Assembly (NCBI GenBank): GCA_040954595.2
Contig: CM082589.2
Span: forward strand, 7,192,001 to 7,256,000
Direction: 5' to 3'
DNA length: 64,000 bases
DNA from: Balanoglossus misakiensis
Taxonomy: Eukaryota; Hemichordata
Shown: positions 11,493 to 24,848 of the stretch, in pieces
Layout: every line of letters starts with the position of its first letter
Numbering within the stretch: the first letter of the stretch is position 1
The notes under the pieces: model-generated
The model's database searches: none
Told to the model about the DNA's origin: nothing
The model's input: only the letters and a program-made list of their open reading frames with translations
Translations under genes and position numbers: made by a program

Positions 11493-13360
11493 CCTCAATG
11501 CAGTATCGGAACGCCTGAGCAAAAATGAAGAAAATGCCAAAGGTGATCACTATTCCGACAAGTTTAATAAAGGCCTATGATTGATGGCATTTAAGGCATG
11601 TCTGATAAGCTGTGTTTGCTGTATATAACAAAGGATTTTCAAGAAGGAAGTTGCGCAGAAATATTAAACAACCGCGCAATCACGTGCGTCCTAGATACGA
11701 AGCTATGGCACATTTGCCGATGGTATGGACTCGCACGTAAAGGCTCTAGGTACGGTTGAAGTTAATTTACAGCTATCTAACGAAAGACCGCCCCCATTGG
11801 GAGTGATGTTTTGCTAGAACTGTAACTGTGAACCGGATAATTCATGTCGGAGAATAAAGATTCCGTTGTACGTAACGTAAACAGGTTTGTGAACAATAAA
11901 ATACAAGACGTGTATTTCTCACAAAAGTTGAAATTGTTCATGTAAGTTCATACTCACACATTTCGCTTTCTATCCACCGAGAACCCTCAACCCAAATAAT
12001 TTTCTGTCGACTAAGTTTTGATTTAAGTATTACTAAGTTCATCGAAACATTCTTATTTATAAAAAAATAACTTGTTCGCTTTTCTTGCATTTTTCAAATA
12101 AATGCGTACATAACAGGACAGTGTATTTAGTTAAGTGTAAGTTACCACGAGACTGGTGAACTTGTACTTTACTTTGTCAATTCGTATAACAAAGAAAGCA
12201 ACGCGTAAAACTAACTGAGACTAATAATAGAAAATTACCTTTAAGAAACGAAACAAATGCACTCACAGCAAAATAGACAGTCAAATCCGTGAATAAACCG
12301 GTATAAAACCGTCACTTGATTTCAGGTATACAGACTGTGCTGCTAAGCGTCAGTTAGGGCACTATCTCAGTAGCAATGCAGTCCTGGGTTAGGCATTGTG
12401 TGAAGTGCCGTTTCCAACACAACAGCAACGCCATACAATAGGTTTCTACAGATGAATACGCGGGGTGAAAATGTACGCAGGAAAGAAACAGTCAGTCAAA
12501 GCGTGGTCGTATCAAACTGACCACATATTAACAAAAACAAATTATTTCAAATTTTGAACAAATCCGACTTCTTACCTTTATAGAAATGACTGATCGTTGA
12601 GAACTGCGCCGGCAGCTACAATGCTTAGAGACAAATACTGCGCTGAGTGGCTTGCAACAAGGAGTTCCTATGACAACGTGCTCATTGGGCTCGGCTCTCA
12701 AGAAGGAAGGTAGAAAGAAAACCTTGTTTATAAATTAATCCACGAGGGCTAAATCAATTTGACATTCTTGAAGATAAGTATTGATTATACATTAATGGTC
12801 TCATGTGATCGGCACTCATAGTAAGCTTTGTTACCATTCCTGTCCTATATTTCATGACAATCGTTAGGGCAGGGCAGAGTACAAAAAGTCAAGCGGGCAC
12901 TTACATACACCAATAAATACTTGTGTCCGATTGCGTCACGTAGACCCGGGCACCATACACAGATTTGCCACGATGAAACCACAACATACATATTGCCAAT
13001 TTCTCGTGAACGATGCCTGTGACACTGTGATAGCCAATTAATAACACTCACTCAACGGTATACATAGAGACTGAAGTTACTTTATATGTTCGGACAGTAC
13101 ATGAGCAAGCGGATGCGTACCTATATTACATACGTGCGCCCTCATAAACACAGACACACACATTTATTTCTGTCTAATGAATTACACATGGCGACACTGA
13201 AGAAGCGTATATGTGGTTTGATCATTTTAAAATCTTCAAAGTTTCAATCCTTAACAAAGTTTGTGAGTCTAACACGTCCGATTTTAAATTTGACTATGGA
13301 GTCCGCCCGACAGTGATACAGCCAGCCAGACATACAGACAATACAGACAGACAGACAGAC

Positions 13361-13393
<33 letters not shown>

Positions 13394-13543
13394 TAGACAG
13401 ATAGACTAGACAGACAGAGAGAGAGACTGGCAGACAGACAGAGAGACAGACAGACAGAGAGACAGATAGACTAGACAGACAGACAGACAGACAGACAGAG
13501 AGACATACAGACTAGACAGAGAGAGACAGACAGAGAGACAGAC

Positions 13544-13585
<42 letters not shown>

Positions 13586-15145
13586 TACAGACAGACAGAG
13601 ACATACAGACTAGACAGAGAGACAGACAGAGACACAGAGAGACAGAGAGACGGACATACAGAATATTCGTCATTGTAGTAGAATTCGAAAGTAAATAATT
13701 GGGCCTGGTTGGCTATTTTCCAACACTTCTTTTGGGGGGAAATTGGGGAAACGAGTCTTAACAATCAAAGCTGTATTTTCGTCGAAGTCTATATGTAATT
13801 CATCGGAACAGTAGCCTTAATATACGACCTAACTTAGTGCTTAACGGCCAAAGGGGAAGTTCCTGGGTAATTATCCGATCACCAAGACCCAATTCAAAGT
13901 GTTACTATTTACTTTACAGGTAATACCCAACACGACCCACGCGTGTTATTTTCACCCCAACTCCTTTGAGGGGGGAAAGTTGGGAAGGGTGTTTTCAAAG
14001 AAACATTTATTATCGGTGATTTCGTCGAAATTGTAACTTTTAACACCGGTTACTTGCAACTGGGAGGAAGAAATTGCGTGAATGCAACGACTTTCGGTTT
14101 GTTCTGAAGTATGCGTTGAAAGCGCGTAACCATGATGGCCCCAAGTGACACACGCCATCAAAAAGTGTTGGGTCAACAAATCGTTGCTTGCCAACAAATT
14201 CCAAAGCCTATTCTTTCACCCACCTCACAACAGCTCCTCGGTATAAACATAGATAGTTTATAGTACTGGTCTACTTAACTGGATCAAATGTAGGCACTCC
14301 CACTGCTCAATAAGATATAATAAATTTTGTTTCGTTTATAAAGATAATCCTGCTTCTTAGCGAAAAGGGCTTCAAAGTGATACTATGCAGATCAAAACAG
14401 AACGTGTTCGCCGACGATCAAAGAATACTTGTCATTTTCATGTGGAAAATTATACTCATTCTTTATTTTCATAAAAGACACCACATTGTGTGTGTGTGTG
14501 TGTGTATGTGTTTGTATACATTTCTGGGCCAGTCTCTATGGTAACAAATGATAACCATCAAAACCGTACGTGCATATAGAACAAAATGGCCGTCATCTAT
14601 AATAGGCATTCCCTGTTTTCAGGCAGCTAGCTACCAATCGAGACATTCTGTTATGTTGGCAGAAATTGACCCCGCTGACTTGTTGGCATGCGAATGGCCA
14701 GTTGCACGAAACACGTTGCGTAGCAGTGTGTCCTAATACACATACTGCGCATGTCTAAACCTCAGCTGGGCTACTTGTGTGCACATGGGTACAGCCGCCA
14801 CGAACGTTTCGTAAAAAGCTCAGTTCAGAGAATTCGAGCATGCGCATATCGTGTTAGTGGACAACGTGTACTTTGGGTTAACCCTAATTACTCTTCCGGT
14901 CCACTCCTGGTCGGTCCTTCGCAGTGGTACCTACAACGGTTGAACAAACAGGACTGGTGTTTATGCCACCAGACAGACCGGGAAATAATTAACACATTCA
15001 AGCGGTGAGTATATTGATGTTGTGTCTATTTGTTGTATTCACATGCAAATTCCCACGGCCACAGTAATTACACTTCGCTGCATTTCAAAAAATTTTCAAT
15101 GTTTACTTTTTCTCAATTTACAGGAGTTACCTTAATAGGGAAAGG
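11493..15145. other. Shared upstream region of divergent genes B and C
   Basis: B and C are head to head. B's 5'UTR intron acceptor precedes 11514 and a UTR exon donor follows 12576. C's UTR exon donor follows 15004 and the acceptor precedes 15124. Promoters should lie between about 12.6 and 15.0 kb. No core promoter motif can be assigned. Confidence 0.55.
13325..13660. repeat. (CAGA)n array
   Basis: Imperfect CAGA/GAGA array between genes B and C. Confidence 0.97.
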
Positions 15146-18100
15146 ATGGGCTGTAATTCAAGTAGTATACCACCTGTAGGTACGTAAACTACGATTTTCA
15201 CACACTCGAGTTTTGTCAGTTTATTGACTGCAGGAAAATAACGCCATACGTTTGAGTAAAAACATCTATGCTACTGTATGTGTTCTAAAAAAAACTAATG
15301 TCATATGGTCAAGTCCACTGTCATACTACGTGATGAAACGATAAAACTCCCCATTTCACGTTTAATACATTTATTTATTATACATCTGGCACCGAGAACA
15401 ATAGAATTTAGCGTGCACTAAAAAGCCGTACGGAACGCGTGTAAAATACGCCTTTAAGTTTCAAGACGCCCCAACTCACCGTGTACAGGTATGCACTGTT
15501 ATGTAGACGGTTTCAAGATACCCCCACTCGAACGCACGTAAACTAAAAAGAAAGATGGCTGCTCACTGTTTCAGCTGAGCGGTTTACGATCGATTGTATC
15601 GGCATTTGAGGCGTTTTGAAAGCCAAGTATTATGGAACACAAGAACTAACCGAGATGTAAGATGTATAATAACAAGGTTATTACGAAAATACCGCAAGGT
15701 TTACACGAGGACATTAGCGCCCTGTATCGCCGGGGACTTCAAATATAACAATGACGAATGATTTATGTTTTGACTTTGACTCGTCTCCCTGTCCACAAAG
15801 AATGTGAAGAAGGTATCACCTTCGAAAAAATCGACGAGGAGCTCAAAAAACTAGACAATGAAGAAGATAGACGTTGCATGCGATATTGCTACACTCTACT
15901 CCAAGGAGAATGGGGAACGGTAAGTCCCTACTTCTTGAACTTAGTCACTTTAATGGCAAAATGAACTAAAATGACGTCATACAAATTTAAATTGGAACAG
16001 TGTTATCATCAAATAGCCCTAGAGCATAAACGTGTTCATTGCGACAAATTTGTGCAAATGTAGTTAATGCAAACCCGTGAAAAAATGCGCAATAACAGTT
16101 TCATTAAGTAATAACACCTCAAGTATTTGTGGCACTGTTGCAACATATGATTTATCTGCGAGCAATAAAAACGATTTGCGATATTTTGCAGGACGAGACC
16201 AAATCGAAGAACGAGACCGATAAGAAACGGTTCATTAAGAAATTAAAACCGCCATTACTAGTAGGTAATACAGGTATGTACATGTATAACGTTAACAGCT
16301 ATATTTAATTAATAAACTATGTAAATTAAAGATGCTTTCATGATAAGAACCTCGTATGGAATTTTCTTTCAGACAAAATTAAATATTGCCGATTCATAAT
16401 AACTGTTATCATTTTGTCTACAGAGTCTCCAGAGTGTCCAGATGAGGTAAGTATGTATGTATGTATGTATGTATGTATGTATGTATGTATGTATGTATGT
16501 ATGTATGTATGTATGTATGTATGTATGTATGTATGTATGTATGTATGTATGTATGTATGTATGTATGTATGTATGTATGTATGTATGTATGTATGTATGT
16601 ATGTATGTATGTATGTATGTATGTATGTATGTATGTATGTATGTATGTATGTATGTATGTATGTATGTATGTATGTATGTATGTATGTATGTATGTATGT
16701 ATGTATGTATGTATGTATGTATGTATGTATGTATGTATGTATGTATGTATGTATGTATGTATGTATGTATGTATGTATGTATGTATGTATGTATGTATGT
16801 ATGTATGTATGTATGTATGTATGTATGTATGTATGTATGTATGTATGTATGTATGTATGTATGTATGTATGTATGTATGTATGTATGTATGTATGTATGT
16901 ATGTATGTATGTATGTATGTATGTATGTATGTACGTACGTACGTACGTACGTACGTACGTACGTACGTATGTATGTATGTATGTATGTATGTATGTATGT
17001 ATGTATGCATGCATGCATGTATGCATGTATGTATGTATGTATGTATGTATGACTATGTATGTATGTGTGGGGGGTGTATTGTCGGTAGAGAAGGGAAGGG
17101 TGAGGATCGAAGGAGTAGTTGGAATGAGGATGGATTGATATCCCTCACAGTTTAATGCAGTGTAATTGTTTTCTCGTTACAGCGTAACATTAAAACGATA
17201 CGTGTACACCTTCACAAGGAGATTGTTACTTTTGAAGCTCACAAGGGCACCAAAAGCTTTGACGTGATGATTGACCACTATGGGAAACCGATACACAGTG
17301 AAACAAAGTATGCATCAGTCTTTTTACACACAGTATTTTTATTTTGTTTATCTTTAATGAAAATACATTTCCTGAAAATAATCAATCATATTAACACTTA
17401 CGGTTATACGACTCTGTTACGATAACTATAATGTAATATACTAGTAGTTTAATTTATAAATTAAATAAACTGTTTGACAGTTTTTTTGAGAAATTTCCAA
17501 CTATTTCAAATGTTTCCAATTATGACTTTTGACTCTATTATTACTGATTTGTATTCTTGTAGTCATAAACATAATGATAATGTGCTTTACGTTTCTCTTT
17601 CATTTTAGTGTCACTCCCACGGACAAGAAAGATAAAGAGGATGAAAAACCGTATGTGTTTAATCTTCAATATTTAAATTTCCGAGTATTTCATGTGTTTC
17701 CAATTATGACTTTTGACTCTATTATTACTGATTTGTATTCTTGTAGTCATAACATAATGATAATATGCTTTACGTTTCTCTTTTATTTTAGTGGTACTGC
17801 CAAGGACAACAAAGATAAAGAGGATGAAAAACCGTATGTGTTTAATCTTCAATATTTAAATTTCCAACTATTTCAAATGTTTCCAATTATGACTTTTGAC
17901 CTATTATTACTGATTTGTATACTTGTAGTCATAAACATAATGATAATGTGCTTTACGTTTCTCTTTTATTTTAGTGGTACTGCCAAGGACAACAAAGATA
18001 AAGAGGATGAAAAACCGTATGTGTTTAATCTTCAATATTTAAATTTCCGAGTATTTCATGTGTTTCCAATTATGACTTTTGACTCTATTATTACTGATTT

Positions 18101-19693
18101 GTATTCTTGTAGTCATAAACATAATGATAATATGCTTTACGTCTCTCTTTCATTTTAGTGGCACTCCCAATGACAAGAAAGATAAAAACGATAAAAAACC
18201 GTAAGTGTAAAATCTTCACTATTCAAATTTCCGAGTATTTCATGTGTTTCCAATAATGACTTTTGACTCTATTATTACTGATTTGTATTCTTGTAGTCAT
18301 AACATAATGATAATATGCTTTACGTTTCTCTTTCATTTTAGTGGTACTGCCAAGGACAAGGAAAACAAAGAGGATGAAAAACCGTATGTGTTTAATCTTC
18401 AATATTTAAATTTCCGAGTATTTCATGTGTTTCCAATTATGACTTTTGACTCTATTATTACTGATTTGTATTCTTGTAGTCATAAACATAATGATAATAT
18501 GCTTTACGTCTCTCTTTCATTTTAGTGGCACTCCCAATGACAAGAAAGATAAAAACGATAAAAATAAAAACGATAAAAAACCGTCCGTGTAAAATCTTCA
18601 CTATTCAAATTTCCGAGTATTTCATGTGTTTCCAATAATGACTATTGACTCTTTTATTACTGATTTGTATTCTTGTAGTCATAAACATAATGATAATATG
18701 CTTTACGTTTCTCTTTCATTTTAGTGGCACTGTCAATGAGAAGAATGATAACGAGGATGAAAAACCGTACGTGTAAAATCTTCAATATTCAAATTTCCGA
18801 GTATTTCATGTGTTTCCAATTATGACTTTTGACTCTATTATTACTGATTTGTATTCTTGTAGTCATAAACATAATGATAATATGCTTTACGTTTCTCTTT
18901 CATTTTAGTGGCACTGTCAATGAGAAGAATGATAACGAGGATGAAAAACCGTACGTGTAAAATCTTCAATATTCAAATTTCCGAGTATTTCATGTGTTTC
19001 CAATTATGACTTTTGACTCTATTATTACTGATTTGTATTCTTGTAGTCATAAACATAATGATAATATGCTTTACGTTTCTCTTTCATTTTAGTGGCACTG
19101 TCAATGAGAAGAATGATAACGATAACGAGGATGAAAAACCGTACGTGTAAAATCTTCAATATTCAAATTTCCGAGTATTTCATGTGTTTCCAATTATGAC
19201 TTTTGACTCTATTATTTCTGATTTGTATTCTTGTAGTCATAAACATAATGATAATATGCTTTACGTTTCTCTTTCATTTTAGTGGCACTCCCAAGGACAA
19301 CAAAGATAAAGAGGATGAAAAACCGTATGTGTTTAATCTTCAATATTCAAATTTCCGAGTATTTCATGTGTTTCCAATAATGACTTTTGACTCTATTATT
19401 ACTGATTTGTATTCTTGTAGTCATAAACATAATGATAATATGCTTTACGTTTCTCTTTCATTTTAGTGGCACTGCCAATGAGAAGAATGATAACGAGGAT
19501 GAAGAACCGTACGTGTAAAAACTTCAATATTCAAAATATTCAAATTTCCGAGCATTTCATGTTTCCAATTATGACTTTTGACTCTATTATTACTGATTTG
19601 TATTCTTGTAGTCATAAACATAATGATAATATGCCTTACGTTTAATTTCTCTTTCACTTTAGTGGCACTCCCAAGGACAAGAACGATAAATAG
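15146..19693 (+). CDS. Gene C: single-module N-myristoylated alpha/beta protein with micro-exon-encoded charged tail, about 298 aa
   Basis: Exons: 15146-15179 (MGCNSSSIPPV), 15801-15919 (alpha, CMRYCYTLL), 16192-16273, 16424-16446, 17183-17307 (beta, YGKP turn), then twelve micro-exons 17609-17650, 17792-17833, 17975-18016, 18159-18200, 18342-18383, 18526-18582, 18725-18766, 18909-18950, 19093-19140, 19283-19324, 19467-19508 and 19663-19693 (stop TAG). Total 897 nt in one frame. The start has G2, C3 and S6, typical of dual myristoyl/palmitoyl anchors, and lies 22 nt after a 5'UTR acceptor; an upstream UTR exon probably ends at 15004 (GTGAGT). The tail repeats a 14-residue Lys/Asp/Glu-rich unit of the type GTxKDxKDKEDEKP and should be unstructured and highly charged. 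The donor after 18582 (GTCCGT) is weak. Function unknown; the first module resembles those of D, E and F. Confidence 0.8.
16451..17060. repeat. (GTAT)n array, about 600 bp
   Basis: Starts inside the gene C donor GTAAGTATGT at 16447. Contains a block of GTAC near 16930-16968 and GCAT variants at the right end. Confidence 0.98.
17500..19693 (+). repeat. Tandem array of twelve ~185-bp units, each carrying one micro-exon
   Basis: Unit starts (exon starts) are spaced 183-199 bp apart. Each unit holds a conserved intron with the string ATGACTTTTGACTC, a TTCTTGTAGTCATAA segment, an acceptor ending TTTTAG and a 42-nt exon ending AAACC before GTATGT, GTACGT or GTAAGT. Exons are 42 nt except one of 57, one of 48 and the shortened last one of 31 with the stop. 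All internal exons are multiples of three in phase 2, so any number can be kept or skipped without a frameshift. Confidence 0.9.
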
Positions 19694-20558
19694 GACGAAA
19701 AAATATCCGTTTAACATCTTCAATACTCACTTACGCGATATGACTGACAGATGGATGTCATTCCAATCATCTTGTTAATGTCATACCTATTTACATGAAA
19801 ATATTTTTTTAAGAGTTTGAAATGTATTTTTCTGAAAATTTACAGATCTGCTCTTGCTTTTTTATCTGTTTATCTGTAAGTCCTTAACCCATTACCCCAA
19901 GAGTGTGTCTTCATTAAGAAGAAAACTCGGTGTTCAATGTCTAGTTTTCATATAACACAGAGATTGAATTTGAAATTCAAATTTGGGGCAATTTCACTCT
20001 CTGGTGCAAAGATTTGAATTTTCCATTTTAAGAGGGAATAATGTAAAATTGCTCTGACTAAAATATGAGGAATCTGACCATTTTATTATAGACCATTTTG
20101 TTACATTTTGTAATTTTCATTCAGATTAATAGAATGGACATTAGATAGGGAAATAAAGGTAAAAAAGTTAAAATGGCGAGTTGTGTCTTGTGTCATATGG
20201 TTGCGTAATTTTAAAGGGGTAATACTTGTCACTTTTGATAATATTTGAATAATTGGATTACGTACGTGTGTGTCCACTACAATTTCTTGTTCTACTCCCT
20301 AGAAAAGCTTGACATGCCTAGTATTCAGCCTGTCATCACAGCCTATGCATATTAACAACCAGCAACGTTATCGTTGACAAATTAATTTTGGTACGGACAA
20401 AAAATTGTAATTTCACAAATAACAGAAGTTTTCATACGTATGCATGAAAACTGTGGAGTCACCAGTCATTTTTATAAGCAGTGAAACATTGATCAATATG
20501 AACCAGCTTGAAACTGGTGGGACGCAGAGTGACAAAGAAGATTAAAGTTTATTCATTC

Positions 20559-20630
20559 TGAGCATGCGTAGATTGACGAACAATAACCTTCCACAACTTG
20601 TGAAATCATTTGCCAATCTGCGCATGCTCA
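20559..20630. repeat. 72-bp inverted repeat, TGAGCATGCGTAGATTG ends
   Basis: TGAGCATGCGTAGATTG at the left and CAATCTGCGCATGCTCA at the right, one mismatch. Short terminal-repeat element or hairpin between C and D. Confidence 0.7.
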
Positions 20631-20995
20631 AAATGTAAGACATGTAAGGTTCTTGTGATGTACTTCGCTGATTGCTGAGATCATACGCGGATTACGCATC
20701 TGTCGTACACCTGTCCAGATTCACAAGGGACAACGTATTCCTTTATCCTAGAGGTAGGTTCCTTGATTTTTAAGAGATTGACTCGGGATTAAATTGAGTT
20801 TCTGCTGTCCAAAACACTATTCTGGGTGCATATGCATGCGCGCGGTAAAGGATTAGTATCAAAGTTCATTAAAACATTACTGAAGGTTGACTCTACGAGA
20901 ATGTCCCTTCACGCATTCAAATTCTAGTGTCCGAAATCTTTAGATGCCGCTTCGTTGGTATAGGGTCATGTGTCGTAACTGTTTCGTTTACATGG

Positions 20996-21345
20996 TTAAA
21001 GGGACAAAGACTCTTTCTCACTGCCCTTTTTCCATTAATTATGTTTGATTCAAGACACTGCTTATGTTATTCTACATGTGGATATATAGTGAATAAACAT
21101 TCGACCACACGCAACTTCCATCCCGCTTGTAGACACAAGAGTGGAAAACTCGCCAAAATGAATAATCGGTCTCTACCATTTATTCATTTTGGGCGAATTT
21201 TAACTCTCGTTTATACAGGCGGGATGGATGTTGTGCATGGTCGAACGTTCATTCACCATATATCAACATGTAGAAGAACATGAAGGGTGTCTTGTATCAA
21301 ACATATTTAATAGAAATTAGGGAAGCGAGAGAGAGACTTTGTCCT
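20996..21345. mobile_element. Palindromic TTAA MITE, copy 2 (right end degraded)
   Basis: Same family as the copy at 10618. The left TTAAAGGGACAAAG is intact; the right end reads CTTTGTCCTAGTTT, so the second TTAA is lost. It lies between genes C and D. Confidence 0.8.
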
Positions 21346-22065
21346 AGTTTCCAGAGAATGACACCAAAAGCGGACATCATGTCGTTGACTTATCACTGTG
21401 AATTTTACATGTTGTCTGGTTAAGGGTGGGTAACCGTCACAATTGACAACAGTCACCCAGAAAAGTTGAAATCTAGCCAAGTACAGATTTACACTTCTCT
21501 GCTTGACCACACACACATACAAAACCCGTACGACACCAGATGGCCAATAGGAACATAAGACACGTGGAGCACTCTCAGTGCTATTTTGGAAACAATATGA
21601 ACATCTGGTTCCTCTTTCCACGCACAAAGGAATTTAGGATACATTTGTTGGGCGCACTTGGTGTACACTGGCCATTGTGAATCAAATCTTTGATCTTGTT
21701 AATATTGCTACAGTCTACTAAATAGTCCCAAGTGGCTCCTGCTGAGGAACAATGACTAATGTTTAAGCTTCCAAAGCAACGGTTGCAATCAAAGGAATGT
21801 GCATAACTCAGCGCTCGTTGTTTACACGATAACCTCCTCGCCCACGATAACCACACTGATTAGCAAACAGGCATATCGATTTAGCGCTACCATGTTAACG
21901 GAACTATTTTGACACTGTAACTTCCCCTTTGTGCCCAACACCAACAATGTGCGTATAATACTATATTCAACAGTGATACAAATTGGCCTGGCTGACTGAC
22001 GTGTCCTTCTCCACAGAAAGAAAACGTTCTTACAGGTAGTAATTCTTATTTTAGTACCTGGGAAA

Positions 22066-22225
<160 letters not shown>

Positions 22226-22325
22226 TTGTTGCTGTTTTGTCGTCGTCGTCGTCGTCATTATTATTATTAAATAATTATTTTTATATAACTATTTAATTAT
22301 TATAATTAGGTGTCGCATTGACATC

Positions 22326-24848
22326 ATGGGCCTTTTATCAAGCAAAGACGAAGAAAAACGCAAGTATTTTTTTTTGAAAAAAAAGAACTTTGTATGTGTA
22401 AATGTATATATATATATGACTTGGAAAATGAACCTTAAAATGAAAAATCTCTTTTCATAACTGAAATACGCATATTTGTAATTGAAATTTGATATTGCAT
22501 TATTTGTGTATGATGTATGAACGATTCTAATGACCGTCACTCTGCTAAATTTAAATTTACAGAAGAAAACAAAGATAAAGATGTACCATGCGGCGAAGAT
22601 GGCATTACTTTCGCATGTATTCATGCACAAGTACAGGAACTACAGAAACTAAAAAAAAAGAAAGACGACGACGTCGACACTCGATGTATGCGATATTGCT
22701 ATAAACTTCTTACCGCTCATGACGGTAATGACAATGAACATGCACGTATGCCCCATCAGGTGGGTTCAAGAGACATTAAATAGTTGTAGCTTTTGACTTT
22801 ATTTCCAATATTATTGTTTCAGTGTACCCAATACAAGTTCTTTTTCCACTCGTTCCAAATAGCTTGTTAATATACCCAGTACTCCACCTGTCACATGTAT
22901 GTGTACAACGGCTATTGTTATTGTTGACGAATGAATTCTAGTGCAGACTTGAATGCAAAATCTTGCACATTAACAATGCTGGCTATATACATATAGTTTG
23001 TGTTAACACGCTGAATACCAGCATTTCATCAACAAGGAAATGCAGTAGATACACACACAAAAACACTAAAACATGGCGAAAAGTTATTGGCGATGCTTAC
23101 GTAACGGTGCAGTCCATGAAAATGTTTTATTTTGAGACAGTTCGGATACAGTACATGGTCAGCGTACACAAACAAACGAATTAGGAATAGGGTGACGAAC
23201 AGGAGACAAAATGAAATTAATTGACAAAAGTAGAATGATGACCGATTTGTAAGCTGGGCTGGCAGACAGACAGAACAATGGGTTGACTGACTGACAGACA
23301 TAAATGACTTTAGAAATAAGAGATCACATACTCCAGCATATGCATACACCTTAAAGAATATTACTCTGCAAAAATATGACGCACCGCTTAGATGATGGCA
23401 CACCACTATCTTATTTCACAATTGTTCTTAATTGACCAACCGCTGTCGTGATTTTTGTTTGTGTTTCAGGCCATAGCAGAAATAAATGTACATTGTAAGA
23501 AGAAGACTGTATCATTCATATCTGGCAGCGAAGAAAGCTATAAACATTTTCAAATATTTATTGATCACAAAGGACAACCTCTGCATAAGAAACTCCCTGA
23601 TATTCCCAAAGATGCTCGGTGTGTATTCCATTTACAGATAAGCCTATACTCTTCTTCTGTGTTGTGTTAACTGGCTCGGTCTTTGTTGCAAAATGATCCA
23701 AACCCTTCAGTTTATAGATTCTTTTTTATATTTTTTTTATATTTTTTTTTTATTTTTGCAGAAAAAAACATGCGGAAGATGGCAAAATTGAAGATGACGA
23801 AGATGACGAAGGTTCTAAAAGGTAATGTATGTATGTATGTATGTATGTATGTATGTATGTATGTATGTATGTATGTATGTATGTATGTATGTATGTATGT
23901 ATGTATGTATGTATGTATGTATGTATGTATGTATGTATGTATGTATGTATGTATGTATGTATGTATGTATGTATGTATGTATGTATGTATGTATGTATGT
24001 ATGTATGTATGTATGTATGTATGTATGTATGTATGTATGTATGTATGTATGTATGTATGTATGTATGTATGTATGTATGTATGTATGTATGTATGTATGT
24101 ATGTATGTATGTATGTATGTATGTATGTATATGTATGTATGTGTGTATGTATGTATGTATGTGTGTATGTATGTGTGTGTGTGTATGTGTGTATGTGTGT
24201 GTGTATGTGTGTGTATGTGTGTGTGTATGTGTGTGTGTATGTGTGTATGTATGTATGTGTGTATGTGTGTATGTGTGTATGTATGTATGTATGTATGTAT
24301 GTATTTATGTATGTATGTATGTATGTATGTATGTATGTATGTATGTATGTATGTATGTATGTATGTATGTATGCATGTATGTATGTATGCATGTATGTAT
24401 GTATGTATGTATGTATGTATGTATGTATGTATGTATGTATGTATGTATGTATGTATGTATGTATGTGTATGTATGTATGTGTGTATGTATGTATGTGTGT
24501 ATGTATGTATGTGTGTTTGTATGTGTGTGTGTGTGTGTATGTGTGTGTATGTGTGTGTATGTGTGTGTATGTGTGTGTGTATGTGTGTGTGTATGTGTGT
24601 GTGTATGTATGTATGTATGTATGTGTGTATGTGTGTATGTGTGTATGTATGTATGTATGTATGTATGTATGTATGTATGTATGTATGTATGTATGTATGT
24701 ATGTATGTATGTATGTATGTATGTATGTATGTATGTATGTATGTATGTATGCCAATTTATATTAAAACCACCAATCATGAATCCATGTCATATTTTTACT
24801 TTTAGAATGGGTTGTTTGCCTTGCAAAAATAAGGTGGAACAGTCTTAA
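22326..24848 (+). CDS. Gene D: single-module alpha/beta protein with acidic tail and terminal MGCxxC exon
   Basis: Exons: 22326 to about 22358 (MGLLSSKDEEKRK, 16 nt after a 5'UTR acceptor), 22563-22759 (alpha, CMRYCYKLL), 23470-23618 (beta, HKGQP turn), 23762-23821 (acidic: EDGKIEDDEDDEGSK) and 24806-24848 (MGCLPCKNKVEQS, stop TAA). The last four exons join in phase. The first exon ends in phase 2 at its only obvious donor (GTATTT), whereas the alpha exon needs phase 1, so the join is unresolved: a missed exon, a non-canonical donor or a sequence error. The 3'UTR appears to contain an intron (24865-25079) and a polyadenylation signal AATAAA near 25942. A roughly 930-bp ATGT array starts directly at the donor after 23821. 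No function recognised. Confidence 0.7.
23826..24752. repeat. (ATGT)n array, about 930 bp, with two GTGT-rich blocks
   Basis: Starts within the donor GTAATGTATG of gene D. Two internal GTGT-rich blocks (about 24130-24280 and 24470-24645) resemble each other, suggesting a larger duplication inside the array. Confidence 0.98.

Noticed and set aside
16414-17155. Long open frames of MYVC / IHTY repeats (also at 9067-9369, 23683-24848 and 28615-29035)
   Set aside because: They are pure translations of tetranucleotide arrays, open in several frames on both strands, with no coding signal.
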